A stretch of 64,000 nt of DNA from an uncultured Oscillospiraceae bacterium (GCA_910588135.1 CAJUOT010000005.1:20324-84323), one strand, 5' to 3'; shown: positions 23,026 to 33,106, numbered from the stretch's first letter. Numbers and translations: made by a program. Notes: generated by a model not told the origin, from the sequence alone.

Positions 23026-25491
23026 GTGGCCAAGATCGCGAAAATTGCCGTGTCCGCGGCCACCTATGCCATCGACCGGCCCTATGATTACCGAATCCCG
23101 CCCGCGCTGGAGGAGGCGGTGCGGCCCGGCATACGCTGCGCGGTGCCCTTTGGCAGGGGGAACAAAACCTGCGACGGCATCGTGCTGGCCCTGGGGGAGC
23201 AGGAGGACGGGGCGAAGCTGAAGTCCATCCTGGCCCTGCTGGACGAGGAGCCCTTGCTGGACGGGGAGGCCGTCCGGCTGGCCCTGTGGATGCGGGAGCA
23301 GTACTTCTGCACCGTGTATGACGCGCTGCGGGTGATGCTCCCGGCGGGGCTGTGGTTTTCCCTGAAGGACTGCTGGCGCCTTGCCCCCGGCGTGGACCGG
23401 GAGGCGGCCTACGGGGCGGCGGGGGAGTCCAAAAGGGCCCAAAAACTGGTGGAGCTGCTGTTCGCGGGCGGCGGCTGGGCGGAGGAGGGCAGAATCCGGA
23501 CGGCGTTCGGCCTGTCCGACCCGGGGCCGGCCCTGCGGGCCCTGGAGGCGGGGGGAATCATCGTCCGGGAGGCCAGCGCCCAGCGGGCGGTGGGCGACAA
23601 GCGGGAGCTGGTGGCCGCCCTGGCCATGGATGCCCAAGACGCCCTGGCCCTGCTGTCGGCCAAGCGTCGGCGGGCCCCTCTGCAATACGCCGCCGGGGAG
23701 GCGCTGTGCGCGGCGGGGGAGACCTCCGCCAAGGAGCTGTGCTATTTCACCGGCGCGTCCATGTCCACCCTGCGCGCCCTGGAGCGGATGGGGGTGCTCA
23801 CCCTGTCCAAGCGGGAGGCGTACCGCCGCCCCCGGCTGCCCGCCTTTGAGGAGCCCGCCCCGGTGGAGCTGAACGGGGAACAGGAGGCCGCCTGCGCGGG
23901 CCTGCTGGCCATGGCGGAGGGCGGCGGGGGGACGGCGCTGCTGTACGGCGTCACCGGCAGCGGGAAAACCCAGGTGTACCTCAAGCTCATCCACGCTCTG
24001 CTGGGACGGGGGAAAACGGCCCTGGTAATGGTGCCGGAAATTGCCCTCACCCCCCAGCTGATGCGGATTTTCACCTCCCACTTCGGCCGCGAGGTGGCCA
24101 TTCTCCACAGCGCCCTGTCCGCCGGGGAGCGGTGCGACGAGTGGAAGCGGGCGCGCCGGGGGGAGGCCCGGGTGGTGGTGGGCACCCGTTCCGCGGTGTT
24201 CGCGCCCCTGCCAGACCTGGGCGTTGTGATTCTGGACGAGGAGCAGGAGCCCTCCTACAAGTCCGAACAGAACCCCCGCTATCACGCCCGGGAGACGGCC
24301 CGGTACCGCTGCTACAAGGCGGGGGCGCTGCTGCTGCTGGGCTCAGCCACGCCGTCCGTCGAGACCATGTATCACGCCCGCCGGGGGGACTACCGCCTGT
24401 TTGAGCTGAGCCGCCGTTTCAACGAACGCGCGCTGCCCCAGGTGACGGTAGTGGACATGAAGGAGGAGCTGCGCCGGGGGAACGGCGGCAGCATCAGCGC
24501 CCCCCTGGCGAAGCTGCTGGAGGAGACCATCGGCCGGGGGGAGCAGGCGATTTTGTTCCTCAACCGCCGGGGGGCCAGCCGGATGGCCGCCTGCGGCGAG
24601 TGCGGCGAGACCCCAACCTGCCCCCGGTGCTCCGTCCATCTGACCTATCACTCCGCCAACCGGCGGCTGATGTGCCACTACTGCGGCTGGTCCCAGCCCC
24701 TGCCGGACCGGTGCCCCGCCTGCGGGGGGCTGCTGAACTTTGCGGGGGTGGGCACCCAGCGGGTGGAGGAGGACCTGCGCGCCCTGTTCCCGGGTGTGGG
24801 GGTGCTGCGCATGGACGCGGACACGGTGTCCGCCGTCCACAGCCATGAGAGCATTCTGGAGCGCTTCCGGAGGGAGCGCGTCCCCATTCTGCTGGGCACC
24901 CAGATGGTGGCCAAGGGGCTGGACTTCGAGAACGTCACCCTGGTGGGGGCGGTGTCGGCGGACCAGCTGCTGTACACCGGGGATATCTACGCCGCCGAGC
25001 GGGCGTTCTCCCTGCTCACCCAGGTGGCGGGCCGGGCGGGCCGGGGGGAGAAGGCGGGCCGGGCGGTGATCCAGACCTTCACCCCGGACAACGACGTGAT
25101 CCGTTTTGCCGCCGGCCAGGACTATGACAGCTTTTACGCCCAGGAGATCGGGCTGCGGGAGAGGCGGGGGCTGCCGCCCCTGTGCGCGTTGTTCGCGCTG
25201 TGCGCCTCCGGGCTGGAGGAGACGGCGGTGCTGCGGGCGCTGCTCCGGCTGCGGGAGGCGCTGGAGGGGGCCCTGCCCAGGACGCCCCGCGCCGGGCCGC
25301 CCTGGCGGCTGCTGGGGCCAGCCCCCGCGGCGGTGGCCAAGGTGAACGACCGCTACCGATACCGCCTGGTGCTGAACACCCGGAATACCAAGGAGGTGCG
25401 CCTGCTGGTGGCGCATCTGCTCCGCCAGGCCCAGGCGGACAAGGGCAACCGGGGCGTGGCCCTGTTTGCCGAGCTGAACCCGATGGATTGA
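23026..25491 (+). CDS. priA: Primosomal helicase PriA
   Basis: 3'-5' helicase that restarts stalled replication forks; 821 aa. It has an N-terminal 3'BD/winged-helix region, Walker A GVTGSGKTQ, DEEQ box (VILDEEQEPSYKSEQNPRYHARE), helicase C motifs (LGTQMVAKGLDFENVTLVG, QVAGRAGRG), and eight zinc-binding cysteines in four CxxC-type pairs (CGECGETPTCPRC...CHYCGW...CPACGG). It starts at GTG 23026 after AAAGAGGTG. def follows 18 bases later. Confidence 0.95.
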   Translation: MAKIAKIAVSAATYAIDRPYDYRIPPALEEAVRPGIRCAVPFGRGNKTCDGIVLALGEQEDGAKLKSILALLDEEPLLDGEAVRLALWMREQYFCTVYDALRVMLPAGLWFSLKDCWRLAPGVDREAAYGAAGESKRAQKLVELLFAGGGWAEEGRIRTAFGLSDPGPALRALEAGGIIVREASAQRAVGDKRELVAALAMDAQDALALLSAKRRRAPLQYAAGEALCAAGETSAKELCYFTGASMSTLRALERMGVLTLSKREAYRRPRLPAFEEPAPVELNGEQEAACAGLLAMAEGGGGTALLYGVTGSGKTQVYLKLIHALLGRGKTALVMVPEIALTPQLMRIFTSHFGREVAILHSALSAGERCDEWKRARRGEARVVVGTRSAVFAPLPDLGVVILDEEQEPSYKSEQNPRYHARETARYRCYKAGALLLLGSATPSVETMYHARRGDYRLFELSRRFNERALPQVTVVDMKEELRRGNGGSISAPLAKLLEETIGRGEQAILFLNRRGASRMAACGECGETPTCPRCSVHLTYHSANRRLMCHYCGWSQPLPDRCPACGGLLNFAGVGTQRVEEDLRALFPGVGVLRMDADTVSAVHSHESILERFRRERVPILLGTQMVAKGLDFENVTLVGAVSADQLLYTGDIYAAERAFSLLTQVAGRAGRGEKAGRAVIQTFTPDNDVIRFAAGQDYDSFYAQEIGLRERRGLPPLCALFALCASGLEETAVLRALLRLREALEGALPRTPRAGPPWRLLGPAPAAVAKVNDRYRYRLVLNTRNTKEVRLLVAHLLRQAQADKGNRGVALFAELNPMD

Positions 25492-25509
25492 TAAGGAGGA
25501 AGACGCGAG

Positions 25510-26040
25510 ATGGCGCTGAGAAAAATCCTGACCCAAGGCGACCCGGCCCTCACCAAGACCTGCCGGCCGGTGGAGAAATTTGACCGCAAGCTCCACGACC
25601 TGCTGGACGACATGAAGGAGACGCTGCAAAACGCCGGCGGGGTGGGGCTCGCCGCCCCCCAGGTCGGCATTCTCCGCCGCGTGGTGGTGGTGGAGGACGC
25701 GGAGGAGCGGATGATCGAACTGGTCAACCCGGTGATTGTCAGCCAGTCCGGGGAGCAGAAGGGCTGGGAGGGCTGCCTCAGCGTCCCCAACCAGTACGGC
25801 TGGGTGGACCGTCCCAGCGTGGTCACCGTCCGGGCCCAGGACCGGGACGGAAACTTTTTTGAGACCACCGGGGAAGAGCTGGTGGCCCGGTGCTTCTGCC
25901 ATGAGGTGGAACACCTGGACGGCCACCTCTTTGTGGAGCACACCGGGGAGCTGTACAGCCCGGAGGAGATTGACGCCATGGAGGCGGCGGAGGAGGACGG
26001 GGCCAAAAAGCGGCCCCGCCGGAAGGGGCGCAGGAGATGA
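25510..26040 (+). CDS. def: Peptide deformylase
   Basis: Metalloprotease removing formyl from nascent proteins; 176 aa. The three signature motifs are intact: GVGLAAPQVG, EGCLSVP and the metal-binding HEVEHLDGHLF. The last 25 residues are an Ala/Glu then Lys/Arg-rich extension (KKRPRRKGRRR) beyond the usual core. Its stop overlaps the fmt start by 4 bases, pairing formylation and deformylation enzymes. Confidence 0.95.
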   Translation: MALRKILTQGDPALTKTCRPVEKFDRKLHDLLDDMKETLQNAGGVGLAAPQVGILRRVVVVEDAEERMIELVNPVIVSQSGEQKGWEGCLSVPNQYGWVDRPSVVTVRAQDRDGNFFETTGEELVARCFCHEVEHLDGHLFVEHTGELYSPEEIDAMEAAEEDGAKKRPRRKGRRR

Positions 26041-26978
26041 AGCTTGTATTCATGGGCACGCCGGATTTCGCCGTGCCGTCGCTGGACGCGCTGGCGGGGG
26101 CGGGGCACGAGATCTGCGGCGTATTCACCCAGCCGGACAAGCCGAAGAACCGGGGGATGAAGCTCCAGCCCCCCCCGGTGAAGGAGCGGGCCCTGGCCCT
26201 TGGGCTGGAGGTGTACCAGCCCGCCAGGATGCGGGACGGGGAGGCGCTGTCCATCCTCCAGAGGCTGGAGCCAGACCTCATTGCCGTGGCGGCCTATGGA
26301 AAGATTCTGCCCGTGGACATTTTGGAGCTGCCCCGGCTGGGGTGCGTCAACGTCCACTCGTCCCTGCTGCCCCGCTACCGGGGGGCGGCCCCCATCAACT
26401 GGGCGATTTTGAACGGCGAGGATGAGACCGGCGTTACCATCATGAAAATGGCGGAAGGGATGGACACCGGGGACATTCTGGCCCAGGCCAGGACCCCCAT
26501 TGACCTCAACGAGAACGCCGCCCAGCTCTTTGAGCGGCTGGCGCGGATGGGCGGGCCGCTGCTGGCGGAGACGGTGGAGAAGCTGGAGGCGGGGACGGTC
26601 CGGCCCGTCCCCCAGGACGACGCCCTGGCCACCTACGCCCCCATGCTGTCCCGGGAGCTGTCCCCCATGGACTGGGGGAGGACCGCCCGGCAGCTCCACG
26701 ACCAGGTGCGGGGGCTGTATCCCTGGCCTTCCGCCACAGCGGAGCTGGACGGCATCCGGTGCAAAATTCTGCGCACCTCCCTCGCCGGGGAGGGTGCGGG
26801 CAAGGCCCCGGGCACTGTGATTCAGGCGGATAAAAAGGGTCTGCGGGTGGCCTGCGGGGACGGCGGGGCGCTGGACATCCTGGAGCTCCAGCCCGACGGG
26901 AAAAAGGCCATGGCCGCCGCCGCGTTTTTGCTGGGCCATCCCATTCTGCCGGGGACCATCTTGACGAAACAGGAGTGA
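26037..26978 (+). CDS. fmt: Methionyl-tRNA formyltransferase
   Basis: Formylates initiator Met-tRNA using 10-formyl-THF; 313 aa, normal length. It shows VFMGTPDFAVPSLDALAGAGHE, the catalytic region VNVHSSLLPRYRGAAPINWAILNG with the active His, and MDTGDIL. The C-terminal tRNA-binding domain begins near RQLHDQVRGLYPWPSA. It is coupled to def. Confidence 0.95.
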   Translation: MKLVFMGTPDFAVPSLDALAGAGHEICGVFTQPDKPKNRGMKLQPPPVKERALALGLEVYQPARMRDGEALSILQRLEPDLIAVAAYGKILPVDILELPRLGCVNVHSSLLPRYRGAAPINWAILNGEDETGVTIMKMAEGMDTGDILAQARTPIDLNENAAQLFERLARMGGPLLAETVEKLEAGTVRPVPQDDALATYAPMLSRELSPMDWGRTARQLHDQVRGLYPWPSATAELDGIRCKILRTSLAGEGAGKAPGTVIQADKKGLRVACGDGGALDILELQPDGKKAMAAAAFLLGHPILPGTILTKQE

Positions 26979-26982
26979 TCGC

Positions 26983-28302
26983 ATGGGCTCGGCCAGAGAG
27001 ACGGCGGCGCTCACCCTGGCCGCCTGTGAAAAGCAGGGGGCCTGGTCGGACGGCCGCCTGAAGCACGCCATGCGGGAAAACGGCCTGGACCGCCGGGACG
27101 GGGCGCTGTGCGCCCGGCTGTGCTACGGGGTGCTGCAAAACAAGCTGCTGCTGGACTGGCGGCTGGGGCGGGTGTGCTCCATGAAGCTGGAAAAGCTGGC
27201 GGTCAAGGTGCTGTGCATTCTGCGGGTGGGGGCATACCAGCTGCTGTTTCTGGACAAGATTCCCCCCAGCGCGGCGGTGAACGAGGCGGTGGAGCTGGCC
27301 AAGCGCCACAGCCGCAACCCCCGGGCGGCGGGGCTGGTGAACGGGGTGCTGCGCGCCCTGCTGCGGGAGGAGGCGCCGGAGATCAGGGGGAGGAACGAGC
27401 TGGAGACCCTGTCCATCCGGTACAGCCATCCCCGCTGGCTGGCGGAGGAGTTCACGGCGCTGCTGGGGACAGAGGGCGCGGCGGCCCTGATGGAGGCGGA
27501 CAACGCCCAGCCCCCCACCACCGCCCAGGTGAACACCCTGCGGACCGGCGCGGAAAAGCTGGCGGAGAATCTGAGCGGGGCCGGCGTGGAGGCCCGGCCC
27601 CACCCCTGGCTGGAGAACTGCCTGCTGCTCACCGGCACGGGGGACCTGGAGCGGCTGGAGGCGTTCCGGCGGGGAGAGTTCTATGTCCAGGATGCGGCCT
27701 CCCGGCTGGCGGTGCTGGCGGCGGAGCCGAAACCCGGCCAGCGGGTGCTGGACTGCTGCGCCGCGCCGGGGGGCAAGTCCTTTGCCGCCGCCATCGCCAT
27801 GGACAACCGGGGGGAGCTGGTCTCCTGCGACATCCACCCCCACAAGATCAGGCTGCTGGAGGCGGGGAGGGACCGGCTGGGGCTGGACATGATCCGGCCC
27901 ACCCTCCAGAACGCCGCCCAGTGCCGGGAGGACTGGGTGGAGGGCTTCGACATGGTGCTGGCCGACGTGCCCTGCTCGGGGCTGGGCATCATCCGCAAGA
28001 AGCCGGATATCCGCTACAAGGACCCGGGACCGCTGGCCGGACTGCCCCGGGTGCAGCGGGCGATTCTGGATAACTGCGCCCGGTATGTCCGCCCCGGCGG
28101 TGTGCTGGCCTACTCCACCTGCACCCTGCTGCGGCGGGAAAACGATGAGATTGTGGACAGCTTCCTGGCGGAGCATCCGGACTTCGCGGCCGAGCCCTTC
28201 CAGCTGCCCCATCTGGGGCAGCAGCCGGGCCGGATCACCTTCTGGCCCCATGTCCACGGCACCGACGGCTTTTTCGCCGCCAAGCTGCGCAGAAAGGGAT
28301 GA
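26983..28302 (+). CDS. rsmB: 16S rRNA (cytosine-967-C5)-methyltransferase
   Basis: SAM-dependent rRNA m5C methyltransferase, 439 aa. An N-terminal NusB-like helical domain (about residues 1-140: AVNEAVELAKRHSRNPRAAGLVNGVLRALL) is followed by the catalytic domain. That contains SAM loop LDCCAAPGGKSFAAA, the first Cys motif DVPCSGLGIIRKKPDIR and the second Cys in YSTCTLLRRENDEIV. It starts 4 bases after fmt. Confidence 0.95.
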   Translation: MGSARETAALTLAACEKQGAWSDGRLKHAMRENGLDRRDGALCARLCYGVLQNKLLLDWRLGRVCSMKLEKLAVKVLCILRVGAYQLLFLDKIPPSAAVNEAVELAKRHSRNPRAAGLVNGVLRALLREEAPEIRGRNELETLSIRYSHPRWLAEEFTALLGTEGAAALMEADNAQPPTTAQVNTLRTGAEKLAENLSGAGVEARPHPWLENCLLLTGTGDLERLEAFRRGEFYVQDAASRLAVLAAEPKPGQRVLDCCAAPGGKSFAAAIAMDNRGELVSCDIHPHKIRLLEAGRDRLGLDMIRPTLQNAAQCREDWVEGFDMVLADVPCSGLGIIRKKPDIRYKDPGPLAGLPRVQRAILDNCARYVRPGGVLAYSTCTLLRRENDEIVDSFLAEHPDFAAEPFQLPHLGQQPGRITFWPHVHGTDGFFAAKLRRKG

Positions 28303-28307
28303 TTCCC

Positions 28308-29357
28308 ATGACAGATCTGAAATCCATGCTCCCGGAGGAGCTGGAGGCGTACTTCCAGGGGCTGGGCCAGCCCAGGTTCCGGGCCATGCAGGTGTTCCGC
28401 TGGCTCCACGCAGGGGCGGAGTCCTTCGACGAGATGACCAACCTGCCCAAGCCCCTCCGGGAGAAGCTGAAGGAGACCTGCATCCTCACTGTGCCCAGGG
28501 TGGAGCGCAAACAGGTATCCCAGCTGGACGGGACCATCAAATATTTGTGGCGCCTGGGGGACGGAAATTGTGTGGAAACGGTTTTGATGCGCTATAAGCA
28601 TGGGAATACTGTGTGCGTATCCAGCCAGGTGGGGTGCAATATGGGCTGTGTGTTCTGCGCCTCCACCCTGGGGGGAAAGGTGCGGGACCTCACTCCGGCG
28701 GAAATTCTGGATCAGGTAATATTTACCGAAAAGGACAGCGGGGAGGCCGTTTCCAACATCGTGATGATGGGAATTGGCGAGCCCCTGGACAATTTTGACC
28801 ACGTTTTGCGGTTTCTGGAGCTGGTAAACCACCCGGACGGGGGAAATATCGGGATGCGGCACATCTCCCTGTCCACCTGCGGGCTGGTAAAGAAAATTGA
28901 CAAACTGGCCGCACTTGAGTTACAATTGACCTTGAGCGTCTCCCTCCACGCGCCGGACGACGAGACCAGGTCAAAGCTGATGCCGGTAAACCGGGCGGTG
29001 GGGGTGGACGCGCTGATGGACACCTGCCGCCGGTACTTCGAGACCACCGGGCGGCGCATCTCCTATGAGTATGCCATGATCGACGGGGTGAACGACGGCG
29101 ACGAACAGGCCGACCGGCTGGCGCAGCTGCTGCGGGGCCAGCCGGGGCACGTGAACCTCATCCCGCTCAACGAGGTGGCGGAGTCGCCCCTGAGGCCCAG
29201 CCGCCGGGTGCGGCAGTTTCAGCAGCGGCTGGAGGGCCGCGGCGTCACCGCCACGGTGCGGCGGAAGCTGGGGGGCGACATCGACGCCTCCTGCGGCCAG
29301 CTGCGGCGGAAGAGGATCATGGAGGGAGACCAAACCCCAGAGGAGGGATCGGCTTGA
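28308..29357 (+). CDS. rlmN: Dual-specificity 23S rRNA/tRNA methyltransferase RlmN
   Basis: Radical-SAM enzyme making 2-methyladenosine in 23S rRNA (A2503) and tRNAs; 349 aa. The cluster motif CNMGCVFCAS (C-x3-C-x2-C), GIGEPLDNFDHVLR, and the C-terminal methyl-carrying Cys in GGDIDASCGQLR are present. ATG 28308 is preferred: AAAGGGA sits at proper distance, whereas ATG 28299 is only a base or two from it. The last 15 residues overlap the phosphatase gene start by 4 bases. Confidence 0.94.
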   Translation: MTDLKSMLPEELEAYFQGLGQPRFRAMQVFRWLHAGAESFDEMTNLPKPLREKLKETCILTVPRVERKQVSQLDGTIKYLWRLGDGNCVETVLMRYKHGNTVCVSSQVGCNMGCVFCASTLGGKVRDLTPAEILDQVIFTEKDSGEAVSNIVMMGIGEPLDNFDHVLRFLELVNHPDGGNIGMRHISLSTCGLVKKIDKLAALELQLTLSVSLHAPDDETRSKLMPVNRAVGVDALMDTCRRYFETTGRRISYEYAMIDGVNDGDEQADRLAQLLRGQPGHVNLIPLNEVAESPLRPSRRVRQFQQRLEGRGVTATVRRKLGGDIDASCGQLRRKRIMEGDQTPEEGSA

Positions 29358-30082
29358 AAGTTTGCGGCATGACGGACATAGGCTGTCACCGGAAGGATAA
29401 CCAGGACAGCTATGTCATCCGTCAGATGGAGGACGGGACGGCCCTGCTGGCGGTGTGCGACGGCATGGGCGGCGCCCAGGCGGGCAGCGTGGCCAGCTCG
29501 GTGGCGGTGGAGGAATTCGCCGCCGCGGTGGAGCGGGCCGTGGGCCAGGGCCTGCCGGATGGGCCGGGCCGGGCGCTGGAAGAGGCCTGCCGGGCGGCCA
29601 ACGGAAAGGTGCACCGCCTCAGCCAGGAGCGCCGGGAGTACGAGGGCATGGGCACCACCCTGGTGGCGGCGCTGGTCCTGCGGGACGGCGTCTGGCTGGC
29701 AAATGTGGGGGACAGCCGCTGCTATCTGCTGGAGGGGGAGGCCATCCGGCAGGCGACGGTGGACCACTCCCTGGTGCAGCTGCTGGTGGAACGGGGGGAG
29801 ATCACCCCCGACGAGGCCAGAGTACATCCCCAGAAGAACCTGATTACCCGGGCCCTGGGGGTGGACGGCCATGTGGAGTGCGATGTGACCCGGCTGGAGC
29901 CGGAGGCGGGCAGCCGTCTGCTGCTGTGCAGCGACGGGCTGACCAATGTGCTGGAGGACGGGACGGTGCTGGAGCTCAGCCGCCGGGAGGCGGAGCTTGA
30001 GGGACTGTGCCGCGCCCTGATTGAACTGACGCTGGCACGGGGCGCGCCGGACAATGTTACCGCCGTATTGGCGCAGCTGTAA
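29354..30082 (+). CDS. prpC: PP2C-type protein phosphatase (PrpC/Stp)
   Basis: Mn/Mg-dependent Ser/Thr phosphatase, 242 aa, counteracting the adjacent PASTA kinase. Family motifs: HRKDNQDSYVI, LLAVCDGMGGAQAGSVAS, YEGMGTTLVAAL, ANVGDSRCYLL, LITRALGVD, LLLCSDGLTNVL and GAPDNVTAVL. It starts at TTG 29354, six bases after AGGAGGG and overlapping the rlmN stop. prkC follows 17 bases downstream. Confidence 0.94.
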   Translation: MKVCGMTDIGCHRKDNQDSYVIRQMEDGTALLAVCDGMGGAQAGSVASSVAVEEFAAAVERAVGQGLPDGPGRALEEACRAANGKVHRLSQERREYEGMGTTLVAALVLRDGVWLANVGDSRCYLLEGEAIRQATVDHSLVQLLVERGEITPDEARVHPQKNLITRALGVDGHVECDVTRLEPEAGSRLLLCSDGLTNVLEDGTVLELSRREAELEGLCRALIELTLARGAPDNVTAVLAQL

Positions 30083-30099
30083 ACGAGGAGGACTTTACC

Positions 30100-32175
30100 A
30101 TGGATCAATACATAGGTAAAATGCTCGACAACCGATACGAGATTCTGGAGTGCATCGGCACCGGGGGCATGGCCGTGGTGTACAAGGCCCGGTGCCACCG
30201 GCTCAACCGGCTGGTGGCCATCAAGATCCTGAAGCCGGAGCTGGCCCAGGACGCCGATTTCCGCCGGCGCTTCCACGACGAGTCCCAGGCGGTGGCCATG
30301 CTGTCCAACGCCAACATTGTGTCCGTGTATGACGTGAGCCGTTCCGACGGGCTGGACTATATTGTCATGGAGCTGGTGGACGGGATGACCCTCAAGCAGT
30401 ATATGCTGCGCAGGGGCACGCCGCTGAACTGGCGGGAGGCGGTGCATTTCATCACCCAGATCATGCGGGCGCTGAGCCACGCCCACTCCCGGGGCATCAT
30501 CCACCGGGACATCAAGCCCCACAACATCATGGTGCTGCGGGACGGCAGCGTGAAGGTCACCGACTTCGGCATCGCCCAGCTGGCCAGCGCCGCCCAGAAC
30601 ACCATGACCCAGGAGACCATCGGTTCGGTGCACTATATCTCGCCGGAGCAGGCCAAGGGCAGCCATGTGGACTGCCGCACCGACATCTACTCCGCCGGCG
30701 TGGTGCTGTATGAAATGCTCACCGGCCGCCTGCCCTTCGAGGGGGACACTCCCGTGGCGGTGGCCATTCAGCACATCAAGTCCATCCCCGTACCCCCCTG
30801 CGACCTGAACCCGGACGTGCCCCGGGCGCTGGAGGCCATCACCATGAAGGCCATGGCCCCTGAGCTGGGCCAGCGGTACGCCTCCGCCGAGGAGATGCTG
30901 GACGACCTGAAGGAGTTCCGCAAGAACCCGGATTTCCAGCCCGCCTCCACCGGCCCGGGGGAGACGGACGAGCCCACCCAGGTGGTGCCGGCGAAGATGA
31001 TTACGGCTTCCGTCCGGGTGCCGGTGGAGCGCCGGGAGCCGGAGGGGGCGCAGCCGGAGCGCCAGCGCCGCCGCCGGGAGGCGGAGGAGGACGACTATTA
31101 CGACGACGAGCCGCCCCGCCGGGGCGCCGGGGTGGCGGCGGCCGCCGCCGCGGTGCTGGTCATCCTGGCTTTTATCGGCTGCATCGTCTACTTCCTCTGG
31201 AACTTCTTTGCCAAGGATCTGCTGTTCCCTGAGACCCAGGAGTATGAGGTGCCCAGCCTGCTGGGCTACACCGTGGAGCAGCTGGAGGAGAACAAGGCGA
31301 TTCTGGGCGGCTTCGAGCTGGAGGTGGGCCCCACGGTGTTCAGCGCGGAGTACGAGGAGGGACAGATCTGCAGCCAGACCCCGGAGGCCAAGACGATGGT
31401 GAAGGAGGGCAGCATGACCATCACCGTCAACGTCAGCGGCGGCGAGGATGAGATGTATATGCCCAACGTGAAGACCTGGGACTTCCGGCAGGCCCTCCAG
31501 ACCCTCCAGGATGAGATGGGGTTGAAGGTGAAGCAGGAGGAGGACTTCTCTGAGACCATCACCCAGGGCTATGTCATCTCCCAGATTCCCCAGGAGGGGG
31601 TCCGGGTGGACAAGGGGGACGAGGTCACCATTGTCGTCAGCAAAGGCCCGGAACAGAAGCAGGCCACGGTGACCAACTTCCTCAACGTCCCGCTGGAGCA
31701 GGCCAAGGAGCAGATTACCCAGCTGGGCCTGAAGGTGGGCAAGGTCAGCGAATACTACAGCGACGAGTACGCCGAGGGCCGGGTATCCTGGCAGAGCATC
31801 GCCCAGGGGGAGCAGGTGGACAAGGATACCCCCATCGACCTGTGGGTGAGCCTGGGCCCGGAGCCTGTGGAGGAGAGCACGCCGCCGGGGACCGAGCCGC
31901 CGGGGACGGAGCCGCCGGCGGAGAGCGGCCAGCTGCCCGAGCCCACCCAGGACGTGTCCGGAGCGGCCAGCACCCAGACCATCTATGTGGACTTGACCGG
32001 CTATGAGGGCACGGTGAATGTGCGCATTGTGGTGGGAGACAGGACGATCCACGACAGCCCGGTGGACGCCGACATGAACAGCAGCTTCCCCAAGAACGTC
32101 ACCGCGTCGGGGCTGCAGACAGTGTCCATCTATATCAACGATTTTCTGGTAAGAAGCTACCAGCAGCAGTTCTGA
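30100..32175 (+). CDS. prkC: Serine/threonine kinase with three PASTA domains (PrkC/PknB)
   Basis: Membrane Ser/Thr kinase of 691 aa that senses muropeptides or lipid II. The cytosolic kinase domain has a Gly-rich loop IGTGGMAVVY, VAIKILK, HRDIKPHN (residues 135-142) and DFGIA. A charged Arg/Glu/Asp juxtamembrane linker, one helix (about 346-370) and three PASTA repeats (about 382-447, 453-517, 521-587) follow. A Pro/Thr/Glu linker leads to a terminal beta-rich domain of about 60 residues (TIYVDLTGYEGTVNVRIVV). The phosphatase gene upstream and rsgA downstream match Bacillus order. Confidence 0.95.
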   Translation: MDQYIGKMLDNRYEILECIGTGGMAVVYKARCHRLNRLVAIKILKPELAQDADFRRRFHDESQAVAMLSNANIVSVYDVSRSDGLDYIVMELVDGMTLKQYMLRRGTPLNWREAVHFITQIMRALSHAHSRGIIHRDIKPHNIMVLRDGSVKVTDFGIAQLASAAQNTMTQETIGSVHYISPEQAKGSHVDCRTDIYSAGVVLYEMLTGRLPFEGDTPVAVAIQHIKSIPVPPCDLNPDVPRALEAITMKAMAPELGQRYASAEEMLDDLKEFRKNPDFQPASTGPGETDEPTQVVPAKMITASVRVPVERREPEGAQPERQRRRREAEEDDYYDDEPPRRGAGVAAAAAAVLVILAFIGCIVYFLWNFFAKDLLFPETQEYEVPSLLGYTVEQLEENKAILGGFELEVGPTVFSAEYEEGQICSQTPEAKTMVKEGSMTITVNVSGGEDEMYMPNVKTWDFRQALQTLQDEMGLKVKQEEDFSETITQGYVISQIPQEGVRVDKGDEVTIVVSKGPEQKQATVTNFLNVPLEQAKEQITQLGLKVGKVSEYYSDEYAEGRVSWQSIAQGEQVDKDTPIDLWVSLGPEPVEESTPPGTEPPGTEPPAESGQLPEPTQDVSGAASTQTIYVDLTGYEGTVNVRIVVGDRTIHDSPVDADMNSSFPKNVTASGLQTVSIYINDFLVRSYQQQF

Positions 32176-32179
32176 CGGC

Positions 32180-33067
32180 ATGACGGGACAGATCGTCAAG
32201 GCCCTGAGCGGTTTCTATTACGTGGACACCGGGACGGGGGAGCCGCTTCCCTGCCGGGGGCGGGGGAAACTGCGCCACCAGCGGGTGACGCCGCTGGTGG
32301 GCGACCGGGTGGAGATCACCCCCACGGGGGAGGGCACGGGGATGGTGGACGCTGTCCTTCCCCGGAAGAACCGGTTCAGCCGCCCTGCCGTGGCCAATAT
32401 TGACCAGATGGTCATCGTCTGCTCCGGCGCGGTGCCGGTCACCGACCCGTTCCTCATCGACCGCATGGCGGCCATGGCGGAGTGGAAGGGCTGCCAGCCG
32501 CTCATCGTGTTCAACAAGTGCGACCTGGAGCGGGCGGACGCCCTGGCGGCGGTGTACCGCGCCGCGGGATTCCCCACCCTCCAGGTGAGCGCGCAGACCG
32601 GGGAGGGGATGGACGCTTTGTCCGCCGCCGTGGCCGGGAAGGTGTCCGCCTTCACGGGGAATTCCGGGGTGGGCAAGTCCAGCATCCTCAACGCCCTCCA
32701 GCCCGGGTTCTCCCTCCGGGTGGGCGAGGTGAGCGAAAAGCTGGGGCGGGGCCGGCACACCACCCGCCATGTGGAGCTGTTCCCTGTGGCGGGCGGGCTG
32801 GTGGCGGACACGCCGGGGTTTTCCTCCTTCGACGCGGACCAGATGGAGGCCATCCCCAAAGAGGAGCTGGCCGCCGCGTTCCGGGAGTTCACGCCTTTTT
32901 TGGACGGCTGCCGGTTCCAGGGCTGCGCCCACGTGAAGGAGCGGGGCTGCGCCGTGCGGGAGGCGGTGGAGGCGGGCAGGATCGCCCCCAGCCGCCACGA
33001 CAGCTACGTCCGGCTTTATGAGCAGGCCAGGGAGCTGCCGGAGTGGGAGCAGGGAAAAAGCAAATGA
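32180..33067 (+). CDS. rsgA: Ribosome small-subunit GTPase RsgA (CpgA/YjeQ)
   Basis: Circularly permuted GTPase for 30S maturation, 295 aa. An N-terminal OB fold is followed by G4 NKCDLE before G1 GNSGVGKSS and G3 DTPGFSSF, the permuted order. A zinc motif near the C-terminus has CRFQGCAHVKERGC. It starts 4 bases after the prkC stop. A strong terminator follows it. Confidence 0.95.
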   Translation: MTGQIVKALSGFYYVDTGTGEPLPCRGRGKLRHQRVTPLVGDRVEITPTGEGTGMVDAVLPRKNRFSRPAVANIDQMVIVCSGAVPVTDPFLIDRMAAMAEWKGCQPLIVFNKCDLERADALAAVYRAAGFPTLQVSAQTGEGMDALSAAVAGKVSAFTGNSGVGKSSILNALQPGFSLRVGEVSEKLGRGRHTTRHVELFPVAGGLVADTPGFSSFDADQMEAIPKEELAAAFREFTPFLDGCRFQGCAHVKERGCAVREAVEAGRIAPSRHDSYVRLYEQARELPEWEQGKSK

Positions 33068-33076
33068 GACGGCGTG

Positions 33077-33106
33077 GGCCTCCCGGCTTGTCCGGGAGGC
33101 CTTTTT
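33077..33106 (+). terminator. Intrinsic terminator after rsgA
   Basis: GGCCTCCCGG (33077-33086) pairs with CCGGGAGGCC (33092-33101), 5-base loop, then TTTTT. It closes the long block that starts at the cdaA promoter. Confidence 0.9.
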